The position numbers and the translations under genes are program-made. A DNA stretch of 64,000 bases from NCBI GenBank assembly GCA_021234155.1, contig JAJEKV010000190.1, positions 54,044 to 118,043 of the forward strand. Reading direction: 5' to 3'. How positions within the stretch are numbered: position 1 is the stretch's first letter; each line of letters begins with the position of its first letter. Shown piece after piece: positions 24,650 to 35,755 of this stretch. Origin of the DNA: Isoetes taiwanensis. Lineage: Eukaryota; Streptophyta; Lycopodiopsida; Isoetales; Isoetaceae. The notes beneath the pieces are model-generated. The model was not told where the DNA came from. It ran no database searches and saw nothing but the letters and a program-made list of their open reading frames with translations.

Positions 24650-26130
24650 GTCTTCATGAAGCCAAAGATGGTTCTCGCTATTGGGTCTGTTATGTGTGTC
24701 ATGAAGAATTAGCTTCCTTACCCCCGATGATTCTGCACACACAACTTATGCTTGGATACAACAAAGTTGCCTTCCTTCTTATAATGCTTGAAGGCTTCCC
24801 CGCCTTTATCCTGCTCTCGCTTCCTTTGGAAAGACTTTCCCATACCTCCTTGAAGTCCACATCCGCTGGCAAGGACTCCTCAATCTTCTTGCCAAACTCA
24901 CTGAAGAGTGGAAATCGTGATTACAATGCGCCCTTGTCTCAATTGGTCTCCCCGAGAGGGCATCCGCTACAACATTAAGCTTACCAGCTTATATATAATA
25001 TCAAAATCATACTCCTCAAGGAATTCCATCCACCTCCTTTGCCTTAAGTTGAGGAGTGGCCGGGTGAAAAGATAATCAAGGCTCGTGATCAAGATCCAAC
25101 CTCAAACTTCCTTCCCAAACAGATAATGCCTCCATATCCTCAATGCCCCGACAATGGCTAGCAGCCCCTCGATCATGGGTTGGGTATGCTGTTCGGCGCC
25201 GCTCATCTTCTTCGAAGTCGTAGGCTTACTTACCCTTCCTTCTTGCATCAAGACTGCCCTCTGCTATCTTGCTTGCATCCGTTGTTACCAACTTATCTTT
25301 ACTCTGATCCTAAGAACAAGCACCGTGTCAAGAGTTAAGGCCTCTTTAAGCTTCTCAAAAGAAGCTTGGACTTTCTAACCAATGGCTAGTCCAATCCTTA
25401 ATCTTCTTGGCCTTAGTGAGGTCCCACAGAGGGGACGCCCACTTAGCAAAGTCCTTCACGAACTTTCTCAGAATATCCCGCCAACCCGAAAGCTTTACTT
25501 CGCCACATTCCTTTGGGCTGGCCAATCAACTATTGCCTCAATCTTAGATGGATCTGCGGAGATTCCTGATGTTACTACATGCCCCAAATACTCCACTCTA
25601 CCCTGCAAAGTGGCACTTAGAGAGCTTCCCATACAACCGATGATGTCTCAACTTCTCCAACACTTTCCCCGAGATGCCGACAATGCTCCTCAAGGGACTT
25701 GTCAGAGATTAGATGTCGCCAAGAAGACAATAACAAACTCATCCAAGAAGTCTCTCAAGATGTCGCTCATGAGGCGATAAACGCTTTTCGGAGCATTCGA
25801 TAGTCCAAAGGGCATTATCAGAACTCAAAATGACCATACCGCTCGAAAGCAGCCTTTATGGATATCCTCTTTTTATTCTTATCCGATGGTATCCTGACCT
25901 CAAATCAATTTTAGAGAATACCTTTGCTCCTTGTAACCGGGTCCATTAGGTCATCCGCCTTTGGCAATGCATACTTGTTCTTTATCGCCTCGCTTATTAA
26001 GCCGGGCGATAGTCTATGCACATTCTTAAGCTCCCATCTTTCTTCTTCACAAAGAGTATAGGTGTCTCAAAGGAGACACACTTGCTCTTATAAATCCAAG
26101 CTCGAAAGCAATTCCCGCTGCTTTTGAGCT
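24650..26130 (-). pseudogene. Element A reverse transcriptase and RNase H, plus integrase zinc-binding start
   Basis: Minus-strand order: RT fingers (KNKYALPKADDLMD near 25930-25980), an AFERYGHFEF stretch, then the catalytic region near 25700-25740. There the FxDD motif is broken by a small deletion (DEFVIVF is readable but the DD is lost). Next comes the connection domain (VEYLGHVVTSGISADPSKIE, 25550-25620), then FVKDFAKWASPLWDLTKAKK. The RNase H end ([20 protein letters not shown]) is at 24990-25060, and the HHCC zinc region at 24650-24800. Typical Ty3 pol order. Loss of the RT Asp pair as read here would abolish activity. Confidence 0.8.
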
Positions 26131-26399
26131 CAATCAATTTCGGGTGCTCATTCTATATGGCGCCATCGTAGGCTTCGCGATCCTGAGCCAATGTGATCTC
26201 ACATTCCACACCCCTATAAGGTGGCAAAATGCGGATTTCATCCGAAATACATCCTTGAACTCAAATAAGCCTTTGCTATCCGCTCAAGCAACTCATTCCC
26301 TTTTTGGGTCATTTCCTCCCGCTGCCTAGCTCAACCGCTTCCATCCTCAAGATGTAGTCCACCTTATTCTTTTCTATACTCTTCCTTAGTCGCTTCAAA

Positions 26400-26780
26400 G
26401 AAGTACACCGCATGGGAGAATCTAGCTTCTTACCTTTCACTATCAATTTGCGCCATCCGTGCCGCCATGGTGACTTCATTCCTGGCCGCAATCAATCATG
26501 GCTTTGGTCGGGTTTCAAAAATTCCATCCCCACTATCGATCATATCTTCCATGTCCATGACTTCGCCCCCATCGGCCACTTAGCCCCACTAAGGTCTATG
26601 TCAAAGGTGATCCTCCTCCCCTTAGTGTGCCGAATGGCCAAGCTTGCCATAGCTACCGGCCTTGGCTTAGACTTCAATACCTTGTTCTTCATTAGAGCAA
26701 AACCAATCTAGGAGATGCAAAATTATGAGAGCTACCGATCTATGAGGACTACATAAGGATTACTATCTATGATCCCATCC
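26400..26780 (-). pseudogene. Element A aspartic protease
   Basis: Fragments VVLIDR and SSHNFASPRLV, offset by a one-base shift, mark the D[ST]GxS active site. Further on, a VGMEFL-type stretch and an MIDCGQE-type stretch match the second conserved part seen intact in element B (LIIGMEYLGPAGAIIDC). It cuts the Gag-Pol polyprotein. Frame broken. Confidence 0.65.
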
Positions 26781-27239
26781 GCATGACATGATGACCGATT
26801 CTCTATATCACCTGCCTCAATGTTTGTACATATGTGGCACTCACCATCTATGAAGTCCTCGCCCTCCCGCCGGGTCGCCGCCCCGCCCGCCTCGCTGGGG
26901 AGTCCTAATCCAAGAGTTCTCGCCAAGGCCGACCGCATGACCTAATGGACAATCATGTGTTCGTGGCCCCGGGCCGGAAGCACCTCAAGCATAACTTTTT
27001 CTCAATGCATTCCCGCTCTCTTTTCCTTCGCAAAACTGCCTAGGAGACGCTTTAAGAGCACCAGCCTCGATGCATTCTCCCAGGGGCTTACTGGCCCCCA
27101 AAAGCTTTGTTCTCACCCTTTACCTTGCCGCTGACTCCCCCGATGGTGTAGCCGCCGATTGCTTACCCCTATATTGCCCCCGACATCAAGCAATAACTCT
27201 TACCCCGGCGGGTTGATCAAGTCCTCACTGGAGTTGCCG

Positions 27240-28130
27240 GTGCCTCTTCCAAACTTATAGCTTTATCTTCTACCGCGTAACCGACTTCGGGTTGATTGCT
27301 CTAACAAGCCTCTTGATATTGCTGCTCAATCCCTCAATGTAAGTATCCACGGCTTGCCTCTCGAGACTCCAGAACATGCACCGAGCCTCATAAATTCTTC
27401 TGATACTTAGCCACCGATAGCTACCCGATTCAACCTCAGAAAACCGCCGACCGCCTACTAGTATGAGACCTTGGCACATAGTGCTTATGAAAAGCCTTGT
27501 CAAGGTCTTAAACCGCGCATTGTTCCTCTTCAGCTTGTTGGATTTAGCATATCCCTTCCACCAGATCCTTTGCCGTCCAATAAGGTTAGTCAGTAGTAAC
27601 TTTCCCTATGTCCTTGTCTTTCATACCGTATGAGTTGCCAAATTCTTCCATTTCATCAAGCCATGCTTCAAACCTTCCATGCCTCGACTGCTTTCCCCAG
27701 AACCGCCGAGCCTTTGTCTTCCATACATTGCTCATAGCACTATCCACCTTTTTTCGATAGTCATCCGCTTTTCTTGCTCTTTTCCTGCTTTAGGTGTGCC
27801 CGGTCGACTCGCTTCTGAGCCGAGCCGCCCTCACCGGAAGAGCTTATCCGATGAGCCGGAGCTAGATGATGATGGACTCCCCGTTCTCCTCTTCCTTCTC
27901 CTATCCCCGACGCTCCCGGGTTTGTAGAGTGTGCTCAGATCTACCGGAACTCCTCCTCCGAGATGATAGGTTCCCTCGGCTGCCGATAGATCTCCCTTAT
28001 TCACCGATAGGTCGCTATGTCCTACATTGTCTCCCCAAAGATAAGAGTGTTCTCCGCCTTGGAATCTCCCCGGTATGAGTAGTCGATGAGGTCTGTGTTT
28101 TCCCTGCGGTGCTATCATGCCCAAGAGCTC
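27240..28130 (-). pseudogene. Element A Gag with SR-rich N-terminus
   Basis: The N-terminal part (27831-28124) ends with an RRRKRRTGSPSSSSSGSS stretch, as in element B. The capsid-like part follows: FEAWLDEMEEFGNSYGMKDKD, a tryptophan-rich stretch, and at 27270-27503 RRIYEARCMFWSLERQAVDT then YIEGLSSNIKRLVRAINP, which is the Retrotrans_gag pattern. Gag forms the particle that holds RNA and enzymes. The zinc-knuckle region expected near 26750-27200 is too broken to point to. Confidence 0.75.
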
Positions 28131-28469
28131 GCCGATTCAAGACCCCGCTCCCGAGTAGGACAAGTTGAGGATGTCATTCGCGAAAATGTACTCCTCCCCG
28201 CCGATGACTATCTGCGACAAAGCCGTGATGCCGACCGGTGGGCTCCAGAGTCGTTCTCACGCCGCCGCCATGCCTCAACGCGATACCTCTGATTCTTGTT
28301 GCCTCCCCGCCTCCCCATTCTCGGCCCCGCCCCCCTAGTCGCCAGAGTCTTCATGGATCTCAGAGATGGTGCCCCCCGGACGCCGCGGCCATAGTATTCG
28401 TGAGGCGAGGACTCTATATTCGTGATTTGATCCCACCCCTACGCATCAAGTGGCTTAAGTCTAAGGGCT

Positions 28470-28869
28470 GAACAGAGGGTTCCCCCACTTTGTTGATTGA
28501 CTTATAGTGCATGAAGAGGGCAAGGGCTATCCGAAATGAAAAGGTACCTATGCCTATTATGTCCGCAGTCATGTAATCTGCATGGTCCTAGTCCTATCCC
28601 ATAGTCGCTTCTTGCCTTTGATCCCCGCCAACTCTCACCTAAGGCTTGGGTAAGTGTCTCAAGAGAAACCCACCCCTCCCCTAGGAGGCGCCTAACTTCC
28701 CAAGGCAGACTCGCCGGTCATATTGGCACATAATGTCCGTGGTAGTAGGGTGTTCTAGTCAAGGTTGCATGAAGATCAAACAAGTGATCAAACACGAGAA
28801 GGCTTGATCTACGTGAAGCCGATGGATATGGCTTGCAAAGATTGTACCATCTCTCGGTTGCCGGGCCAT
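28470..28869 (-). pseudogene. Element A ORF2 remnant, function unknown
   Basis: A start context ATGGCC with an RDGT stretch corresponds to the start of ORF2 in element B (ATGGCC, SDGT). Downstream sequence is G- and R-rich in several frames with no domain I recognise. The distance from here to gag is about 0.7 kb, against about 1.8 kb in element B, so most of ORF2 is deleted or unrecognisable. Confidence 0.35.
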
Positions 28870-28976
28870 TGAGCGTGCAAGGGTGTAGAAAATGGCTTGC
28901 AAGGATCGCTGGAGGTTCGTAAAATCGCCTAAGGGGCCGGGAGCAGCTCAGAGAAGGAAAAATGGCAAATGGGACC

Positions 28977-28986
28977 TATTTTTATA
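28977..28986 (-). promoter_or_regulatory. Second internal TATA box of element A
   Basis: Minus strand TATAAAAATA is followed by GGTCCC, the same setting as TATAAATA-GGTCCC in element B at 39875. It lies about 110 bases before the ORF2 start. Conservation in two elements supports a real promoter element. Confidence 0.6.
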
Positions 28987-29149
28987 GACTATGGGTGACC
29001 CTCGGGTTCGCGGCAAAAGGTACCTACCTAAGACGCACCTTTGGTTCTATGGCTCGGTGTCTAAATGAACTACCATGAAGTGCAAACTTAAGCAAAACAA
29101 AGCAAGAAACACTACATGGCAATTTGTTGGATCAAATTTGGCTAATTTG

Positions 29150-29440
29150 GGCCAAGGATGGGCTGACCCGGTGAATCCGGGCATGATGGCCTCCGCCGCA
29201 GCATGGACGCAGACGCCGCTTTTGGCGCTGGCTCACACCCTGGCCTGCTTTTGGGCCAATTTTTGGTCATTTCGGGAATTTAAAGATGCTAATATGGCTA
29301 ATTGGGCTAATTCTAACCTAACTAGCAACTTATTTTGAGCAAAACCGACATCTAAAAGCATGATTTTGGGCCCAGGCCGGGAAATCCGCAAACGCCACCG
29401 GCCGGGGACGCAGAGGCCTTAGGCGCATGGCCTCACTTGG
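29150..29440 (-). repeat. Leader repeats of element A between H3-like ORF and ORF2
   Basis: Two GC-rich blocks with ACGCAGA(G/C) cores (about 29165-29245 and 29370-29435) are separated by an AT-rich spacer that resembles those of elements B and C. They follow the stop of the H3-like ORF by about 0.2 kb. Confidence 0.55.
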
Positions 29441-29648
29441 TTGGCCCTGGATTTCAAAGATTTTGATGATTTTTTGCCAAAATTTTGTTGTAGTCATGAT
29501 TTCTAGGGTGTTTCTAGACATGCTATGAAGAATTCCTACCACAATTGGGTTCTATTTCCTATATTTCAAGCATACAACATTTTTCTAATTTACGAGGGAA
29601 AGTAACTTTATATTAATAAGAAACACAATTACATGGGAGTTTCTTTTT

Positions 29649-30753
29649 CTAACAAAATTTACAAAATTTGAGGCCTAAGGCCTCTCTCTCTCTAATCCTC
29701 CTTGCTAAGTGAATATCCTTAGGCATAAGGGTAACTCTCTTAGCATGGATAGCGCATAGAGGTTCCTTCCTCAAGAGCCGACCAGCTCGCCGAAGCCTCT
29801 TGCAGGCCCGGTCATTAGAGGGGTAACCCTATAATCGGTCCGAATCGCTGCAACACACTCTCTAAGAAGACGCCGAAGGGCGCTTTCCTTATCGAGATTC
29901 GCACATCCGAAGTGCCGGACTCCCTAAACACCCGGGATGTGCTGTTCGCCCGTGGTGAACCCTCTTGGGTTTTTCCGCCTAGGTGGGGTGGCTTGGGCTG
30001 GTTCTTCTTCGCCTCGCCACCTTCCCACGACGCTTGCACCTCCCCGGGCGGCAATACTTTTATTGTACCTCGGCCCAACGACGGAAGGTACTTCCTTGTA
30101 TGCCACCATCTTCCGCTTTTAAACTCGCTGGGTCCCATTGAGAGCGAATGCCCGCCCCTACCTTTTTGCTTCTTCACCACCTTAGGTGGTTCCCGCCACT
30201 TGGGGTAGGGTGGCCTAGCGCCGAGGTCCTGCTGCCCCTCCTCCTCCTCTTCCTCCACTTGTGGCTCCTCCTCCGTTCGGGTTTTGAATAATTCCATCTG
30301 GCCCGGGCGCAGGCCCGGGCTGCCTTCTCTTTGTAATGCTTTTCTTGCTCCTCAGCCCCTTCCCGCCTCCCGCTTTCTTTCGGCCGCGTCTCTCCTCCTG
30401 CCACTCCGCACTTTTTCCTTCCCCTTTCTTTTGGGCACCGAGGGGCCCGCTTTTCTGGCCCGTGGTGGTGCTGCCCTCCACCGCTTCTTCAACTCGCTCT
30501 CCACCTCGTGTCCGAGGGCCCCGGGCGGCGCTGACTCGGCCCGCTCTTTGTGTTCCCGCCGCGAGGGGCTGCCATCGGGCTGCTCTCGCATCGTGAAAGC
30601 TCGGTCCGCCGGGCCGCCGCTGAGGGCAATTCGCTTCCGTGCTTCTCGGGCCGGCAGGTGCTCGAACTTTCTTCACGCGGTTTAATTCACCGCTACCAAG
30701 GCCATAGAGGGTGGGGCCCACCAAACTTCCTAGCTGTTTGTTTGGTGCGCCAT
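29649..30753 (-). pseudogene. Histone H3-like ORF of element A (H3 tail, long linker, H3 fold)
   Basis: It starts ATGGCG at 30753; two bases are missing, after which the frame reads TKQTARKFGG (30746-30717), nearly the H3 tail TKQTARKSTGG with K4 and K9 positions. A G/R/P- and K/E-rich linker of roughly 270 codons follows. The histone fold is at the end: IRKAPF and, one frame over, RRLLREC (29875-29855; alpha1, H3 has IRKLPFQRLVREI); LQEASASW (29805-29782) then LEEGT (alpha2, H3 LQEASEAYLVGLFEDT). Next comes [19 protein letters not shown] (29756-29700; loop 2 and alpha3), with stop at 29651-29649. Spacing between alpha1 and alpha2 fits canonical H3. Several frameshifts separate the pieces, but the last 37 codons are open. 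It lies on the element's sense strand between leader and gag. Confidence 0.85.
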
Positions 30754-30837
30754 ATCTTGTGGTTCGTGAAATGGGTGACGAAGGTCGAGCAAGAGAGAGG
30801 TGAAGGTGAAGGGTTGAGAGAGAGAATGAGGTGTCGA

Positions 30838-30845
30838 TATTTAAA
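30838..30845 (-). promoter_or_regulatory. TATA-like box before the H3-like ORF of element A
   Basis: Minus strand TTTAAATA lies 85 bases before the ATG, with a CT-rich leader between. It occupies the place of TATAAATA at 37939 in element B. Confidence 0.4.
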
Positions 30846-31297
30846 AAAGGAGGGTCCCCGGAATATTCTCCTACCATAATTACCCCTATTTATTAGCCCC
30901 CTACTAATTACACCATATTTAGCAATTATTTAACTATTAATGTATATGTTAAATCTATATTAATTGATATTATACTTAAATTTTCGAATTTTTCTAATGG
31001 TTCAAGTGCAATTTATGAATTTGCTTCATTTTTCACCGGGTCTCCTCGATTGGCATGATTCTTCGACCCATTTTAGGTGAAATTTGATGCAGATGCATAA
31101 TTTTCACTCCAAATTTACTAGAAGATGAGTTTGACTCACTCAACTTTCGTCTAACACTTAACCTAAGTCCCCACTCCACTACCTAGGAGAAAAATTTTTC
31201 CCCATTTTCGCTCGATGGTGGAAATGTTTATTTCACACCCCTATAGGCCTGTTAGACTACTTCATGGTTATGGTCGCTAGTTCTTGGTCAACCAAGA

Positions 31298-31314
31298 ACA
31301 TCGCCTCGATACCA
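31298..31314 (-). other. Primer-binding site of element A
   Basis: Just inside the 5' LTR the minus strand reads TGGTATCGAGGCGATG, close to the plant initiator Met-tRNA site TGGTATCAGAGC. Element B has an equivalent at 37395. Confidence 0.75.
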
Positions 31315-31315
31315 T

Positions 31316-32967
31316 TGTGACGCCCTCGCTAAACGACGGGCCCTCGACACTTCGGGCAGAAATCCCCCATCCCGCCCAACAACCGCATGGGCCCTTCGCC
31401 TACCCCCGCACTCGAGGTGACTCTTAGTGGGAAGGGAACACGAAGGTGTCTTGGCGCCTTCCCCTATGGGCTCCTATAACAAATGGGCTTATATCACGCC
31501 GTAACTAGCATCAACATATACAAATACTACCTCAAGGGTAGTGCATCACACATAAACCAAAGCAAAGATGATAATCACGAACCATAAAACATGAGAGCTC
31601 CTACCCCGCTGCACTGTAAGGAGGATGACCGAACGCCAGGGCCTCAAGATAGAGCGCAATCGAAGTCATGGCAATGGCGAGGGTCTGGCATAGAACAATG
31701 GCTAGGGTTGACCACTCCATCCGCCTCCCCCCAGGCATACTTTTGCAAATGGGCTAGATCAGCTCGACAGACTCTAGCCTTCCTGATACGCAATCCCATG
31801 GCATCACCCATCGGACTACCTCCAGTTGCATCTCCCCGTCCGATGAGGCAGAAGGGTTGCATCTCCCTTCCCGTGATCTAGAGGTGCCGGGTGGCTAGAG
31901 AATCGTGGGCGACACACCCATCTGCACTGACCGAAACCCCCAAAACGAGAGCCAAGCCAACACTTGCAGCCCTCGAGAGGCGTGGCAACACCATTGCCCC
32001 CCCGTGAGGTGTTTCGGACCCATGCTCGCCCACACGGCGACCCCACCATAAGCCTAGCCCACTATGGGATCCCCCCAAGCCCCCCACTCCCGGCAGGGAT
32101 CCTCCCTCCACTTTCCCTCTAGCCCTCAAGTATATGGTGCCGAGTCATATCATAGCCTCAATAGCCCGGTGGGCTCCTATGCACAAAGCCGCTAACTAAT
32201 AGGAACTAAGGGATCTACTCTAGGAGCATACTACATATGGCTCTAGGTCTCTACCCCCTTCCCAATACAAGAGGAGCAAACATGATCAACCATCATCACA
32301 TAATCATCACATCATGAGAATAATCATAAGAAGAACATCTTAACCTAATCATACAACTAACTAATGGTTAGGGTTCCTTGATTAGGGTTCAAGATGTTGA
32401 ATATGGGTTCTAGGATGGCTCTACTCTAGATACAAGATACTAGCACATCCGAATGCTAATTCCTGCATGAGCTATCACAACTACTATCCTACATACCGCC
32501 CCCCTCAAGCTCTCCCTCCGTGCATCCGCAGGCCTCCATGGTCTCCCACTCACGAGATGCCGCCCTACCCAAGAACGAAGCCCACCCTCAAAGGGCTGCC
32601 GCACCAGCCATGCCACAAGAACGCCATGTTCAAACCCAGGTTTCAACGGTAGGTGAGTCTCCGGGTGCTAGGGCTGGAAAGAGGTCTAGGTTAGGTTTAT
32701 GCCTATATAAGTTAGGGTCCACCTAGGGATGCCACGCGGGCACCAATCGGTGAGTCCCGTGGTGGCGCGTCCCCCAACAGGTTAAGGCCACGTGGATAAT
32801 GGCTTAACCCTATGGTTGGCTAAGTTATGAGAATAACTTAGCCCATGCCCCCTAGTGCCACAACCTACTGGTATGGTATACAAGGCTATGAAGATAGATT
32901 TCTTGTATAGTGATTTCCATCCAGAATATAATGTATTTATGACGATATTCCCCGACCGACCGCCACA
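31316..32967 (-). mobile_element. 5' LTR of element A
   Basis: Starts TGTGACGCCC and ends ACCGCCACA on the plus strand. It pairs with 20911-22506 over its full length. A minus-strand TATA-like ACTTATATAGG lies near 32701-32711. It is followed by the target duplication GATGG at 32968-32972. Confidence 0.9.
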
Positions 32968-33908
32968 GATGGGACCCGCCCAACGCCCACAAAGTCAGTA
33001 TATTTTTGCCACCCTACAAGAACTCCCCGATGCTAAGGAGAATGTGTCTAATAATAGCTTAGCATTAGAAGATTCCCAGCCCTCGCAATTAGGAACAAAA
33101 AGTATCACTCCCGATATTGGTTACATACCTCTTGAGAACCATCATTCCATTGGGAGGCCTTGAATAATGCCATCTTGGGTAGCCACAGAAAGAGCCGATA
33201 ATACTTCTGCCACACCAGAAAAAAGCAAGGGTGCTAAGGGACAACCTTGCCGGAATTCCTCTACCCACTACAAAAATATCCGGCGGCTCACCTCGAAAAG
33301 GCAAGATCCGGGTGATGTATGGAGCTTCATGACATTCCTTGTGAATGACTCTCCAAACCCAAGTGCAAGAAGACACTTCCAAGAAACCCCAATCAACACT
33401 ATCGTAAGCTTTAGCAAAATCAAGCTTAAGATACACCGCCTATGACCCCGCAAATCGGCCCAATATATTCCTCCATATGCAGCAGCCCACGCTTGTTGAG
33501 AATACAACGACGAGGGAGAAAGCCGATTGTGTTGATGAGATAGCGCCGCCAAGATATCTCTGGACTCTTTTCTCGCCAATGTCTTAGCAAAGATCTTGTA
33601 CACAGAGGGAAAGCAATGTAATAGGTCGCCAAATAAATAGTCTTGGGTTCCTTGCTCTTTGAATGAGAGAGATACAACCTCAGATTCAAAATCTTATCAA
33701 GGCTCCTAAATCTCCTAAAACTCACAAAAGGCATCATATATGTCATCCTCCAACCAAATTCCAAAGACTTCAAAGAATTCAATAGGAAAACCATCAAGAC
33801 CCGGACATTTGTCCCTTTTCAAGAGAGCCACAACCGCTTTTAAGTCCTCCTTCATGATATTAGACTCAAGAAGCAACCTCCGCTTCTTCGTAAAACAATG
33901 CGACGGGT
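32968..33908 (-). mobile_element. LINE-1, middle piece (RT palm)
   Basis: The minus strand continues LINE RT coding across the gap left by element A. CPGLDGFPIEFF near 33800 is the RT entry motif. LKLDFAKAYDSVDW at 33389-33436 is motif A. RGI with a shifted LSTLAFFW is motif B. A mutated motif C reads IGSDT where F/YADDT is expected, followed by a VPNCEGWESSNAKLLL-type stretch. At 33909 the sequence switches to element B integrase. Confidence 0.85.
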
Positions 33909-35755
33909 TATGGATACAAAGAAAGCTCTTCACCAAAGAGATCTTCAGCTTCATGGCATGCCAAGGGAGATTATCTCCCACAGTGGATCCTAAGTTTATG
34001 AGTGCCTTCCGCAAGACCTCTTTAATAATTATTCGTGATAAAGCTATCCATGAGCATCGCATATCATCCTCGCATCGATGGCCAAACAGAGCTTTACCAA
34101 CAGATTTTGGAGGACATGCTACTAACTATGTCCGAATAAGCAAGGTATGTGGAAGAATTTATCCACTTGGTGGAGTTTGCATACAATAGCACCAAGCAGA
34201 ATCATCCCAAATGTCGCCAAGTATGATTAATTACGCTATCGCTGTTTAACCCCGCATTAATTTGGCACAACCCCGTCAAAAGTGGAAGTTTCAAGCAGCC
34301 AGATGTTACCGATATGCAGCAGCTCGTGGAAGAAGTTAGAGGATATTTGCTAGCAGCAAGAAGTCGCATTTAAGAGCATCGCCGCATAAGCATCGAATGT
34401 ATGAGAGTTCAAAGTTGGAGATGATGTTTGGCTCAAGATCAAGGTGAAGCGCGCTCAAGATTGGGAATTGCAAGAAGCTTGCTCCAAGGTGGGCTGGACC
34501 TTCGTAATAGTCAAGAGAGTAGGTAATCAATCCTACAAGCTAGACTTGCCAAAGACACCTAAAGATTCATAAGGTCTTCCACGTGAGTTTGTTGAAGAAG
34601 CACACTTCAAATCCGCACGGTCTTGGACACTCCAACGCTTGTTGGAAATGACAAAGAGCAAATGGAAATAGTTCCGCACTGATTCTTGATAAAGCTTTCA
34701 AGAAAACAAGGAGGTCGGAGTTCCTCCAATATTTGGTTAAGGGAACACTTACCGGTGGAAGACGCCGACGTGGGTACTTAAGAAAGATCTAGTAAAGCAA
34801 GTACTCGCAGCTTTATGGAGCAATGGGACGGCAAAGTCATCTCCTCAAGAAATCGCTCGTGCATGTCGATTTGTGTAGATTAGTTCTTGTATACTTAAGA
34901 TTAATTCTACGATGCAACCTATGCTAGGTATGGGTCGCATGCGCCGCTATCGATGATGGGACCACTACGGTGATCTCTAGGGCGCAGTGTAATGTCAATG
35001 TAGGCATGACCGCTGCTTTTCGGCTAAAGTGGAAGGTAGATTAGAAAGTCTACTGTCCCACTTAAGTAGACGCACCTCGAGAAAGGAGGTCATTAAGGAA
35101 TGCACCGATAGGGAACACACCTCTAGCCCCATATATGCTTTGATAGGAGGAATCAGCCTTCACGCCCTTTATATGGGAAGGACCTATCCTCCACGCCGGG
35201 CAACTAGGGTGTAGGCATGAGCGCATATAGGCATATAGGCCGCCTCCACGGCCATAATGGAAGATTCACCCTCTTCCTACGAGATTAGCCATGCATCCAT
35301 GTAGATAGGTGGGTGGTCACCATATAACCAAAATTTTATTAATAATTAAAATGGTACTAACATAGTGTCGACCGGCAGCAGCCAATAGAGCCCCGAGGGG
35401 CAAGGAGATCGAAGAGGAAAGACTTGCAACACAAATTTTGTTGGAATGTGTTGCAAGGAATGAAGAGTACCTAACAATAATTGTAGTTATGAAATGATAA
35501 ATTCTCGATAAACTTAATTGTCGCGGATAAGTAAAACTATCGAAGTAACTTACTTAAAGATGTTATGAATTGATAAGTTATTTCATAATATAATGGCGCC
35601 ATAATGTTCTAAAAATATTACCTTAAGGTAATCTTAATAAATGTGTAAATATCATAGTAGTATATCGTATGTATCAGGGTGATTGCAGGTTAGGATGATC
35701 CCAAGGTGGGGAGACCCACGATGCTGCGGACAACATCATTTCAAGGTGGAGAGAA
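33909..35755 (+). mobile_element. Truncated tandem copy of the 3' end of element B
   Basis: It aligns along its length with 45487-47310: late integrase core, GPY/F module, chromodomain near 34700-34790 and the long 3' non-coding tail, ending in GGTGGAGAGAA right before the LTR at 35756. The left boundary at 33909 lies inside the integrase core, next to LINE-1 sequence. Two elements thus share the LTR at 35756-37392, as after unequal recombination between LTRs. Confidence 0.85.

Larger units (their letters stand above)
20911..32967 (-). mobile_element. Element A, structurally complete Ty3/gypsy chromovirus with an H3-like ORF
   Basis: Twelve kilobases bounded by two alignable LTRs (20911-22506 and 31316-32967) and a 5-base duplication GATGG. 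Order in element direction (right to left): 5' LTR, Met-tRNA primer site, TATA-like box, histone H3-like ORF, hairpin leader, second TATA box, unrecognised ORF2, SR-rich Gag, protease, RT, RNase H, integrase, chromodomain, polypurine tract, 3' LTR. PR-RT-RH-IN order and the C-terminal chromodomain place it among chromoviruses. Every ORF has frameshifts, so it is not autonomous now. It is inserted in LINE-1. Same lineage as element B by gag, pol, leader and PBS, but with a different LTR. Confidence 0.9.

Noticed and set aside
30284..30685. Plus-strand frame of 133 codons
   Set aside because: Antisense shadow of the GC-rich linker of element A.
30215..30877. 220-codon minus frame rich in G, R and P as a stand-alone gene
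   Set aside because: It lies wholly in the H3-like ORF and leader of element A. It is one frame of the linker rather than a separate gene; its start is upstream of the ATG that gives the H3 tail.
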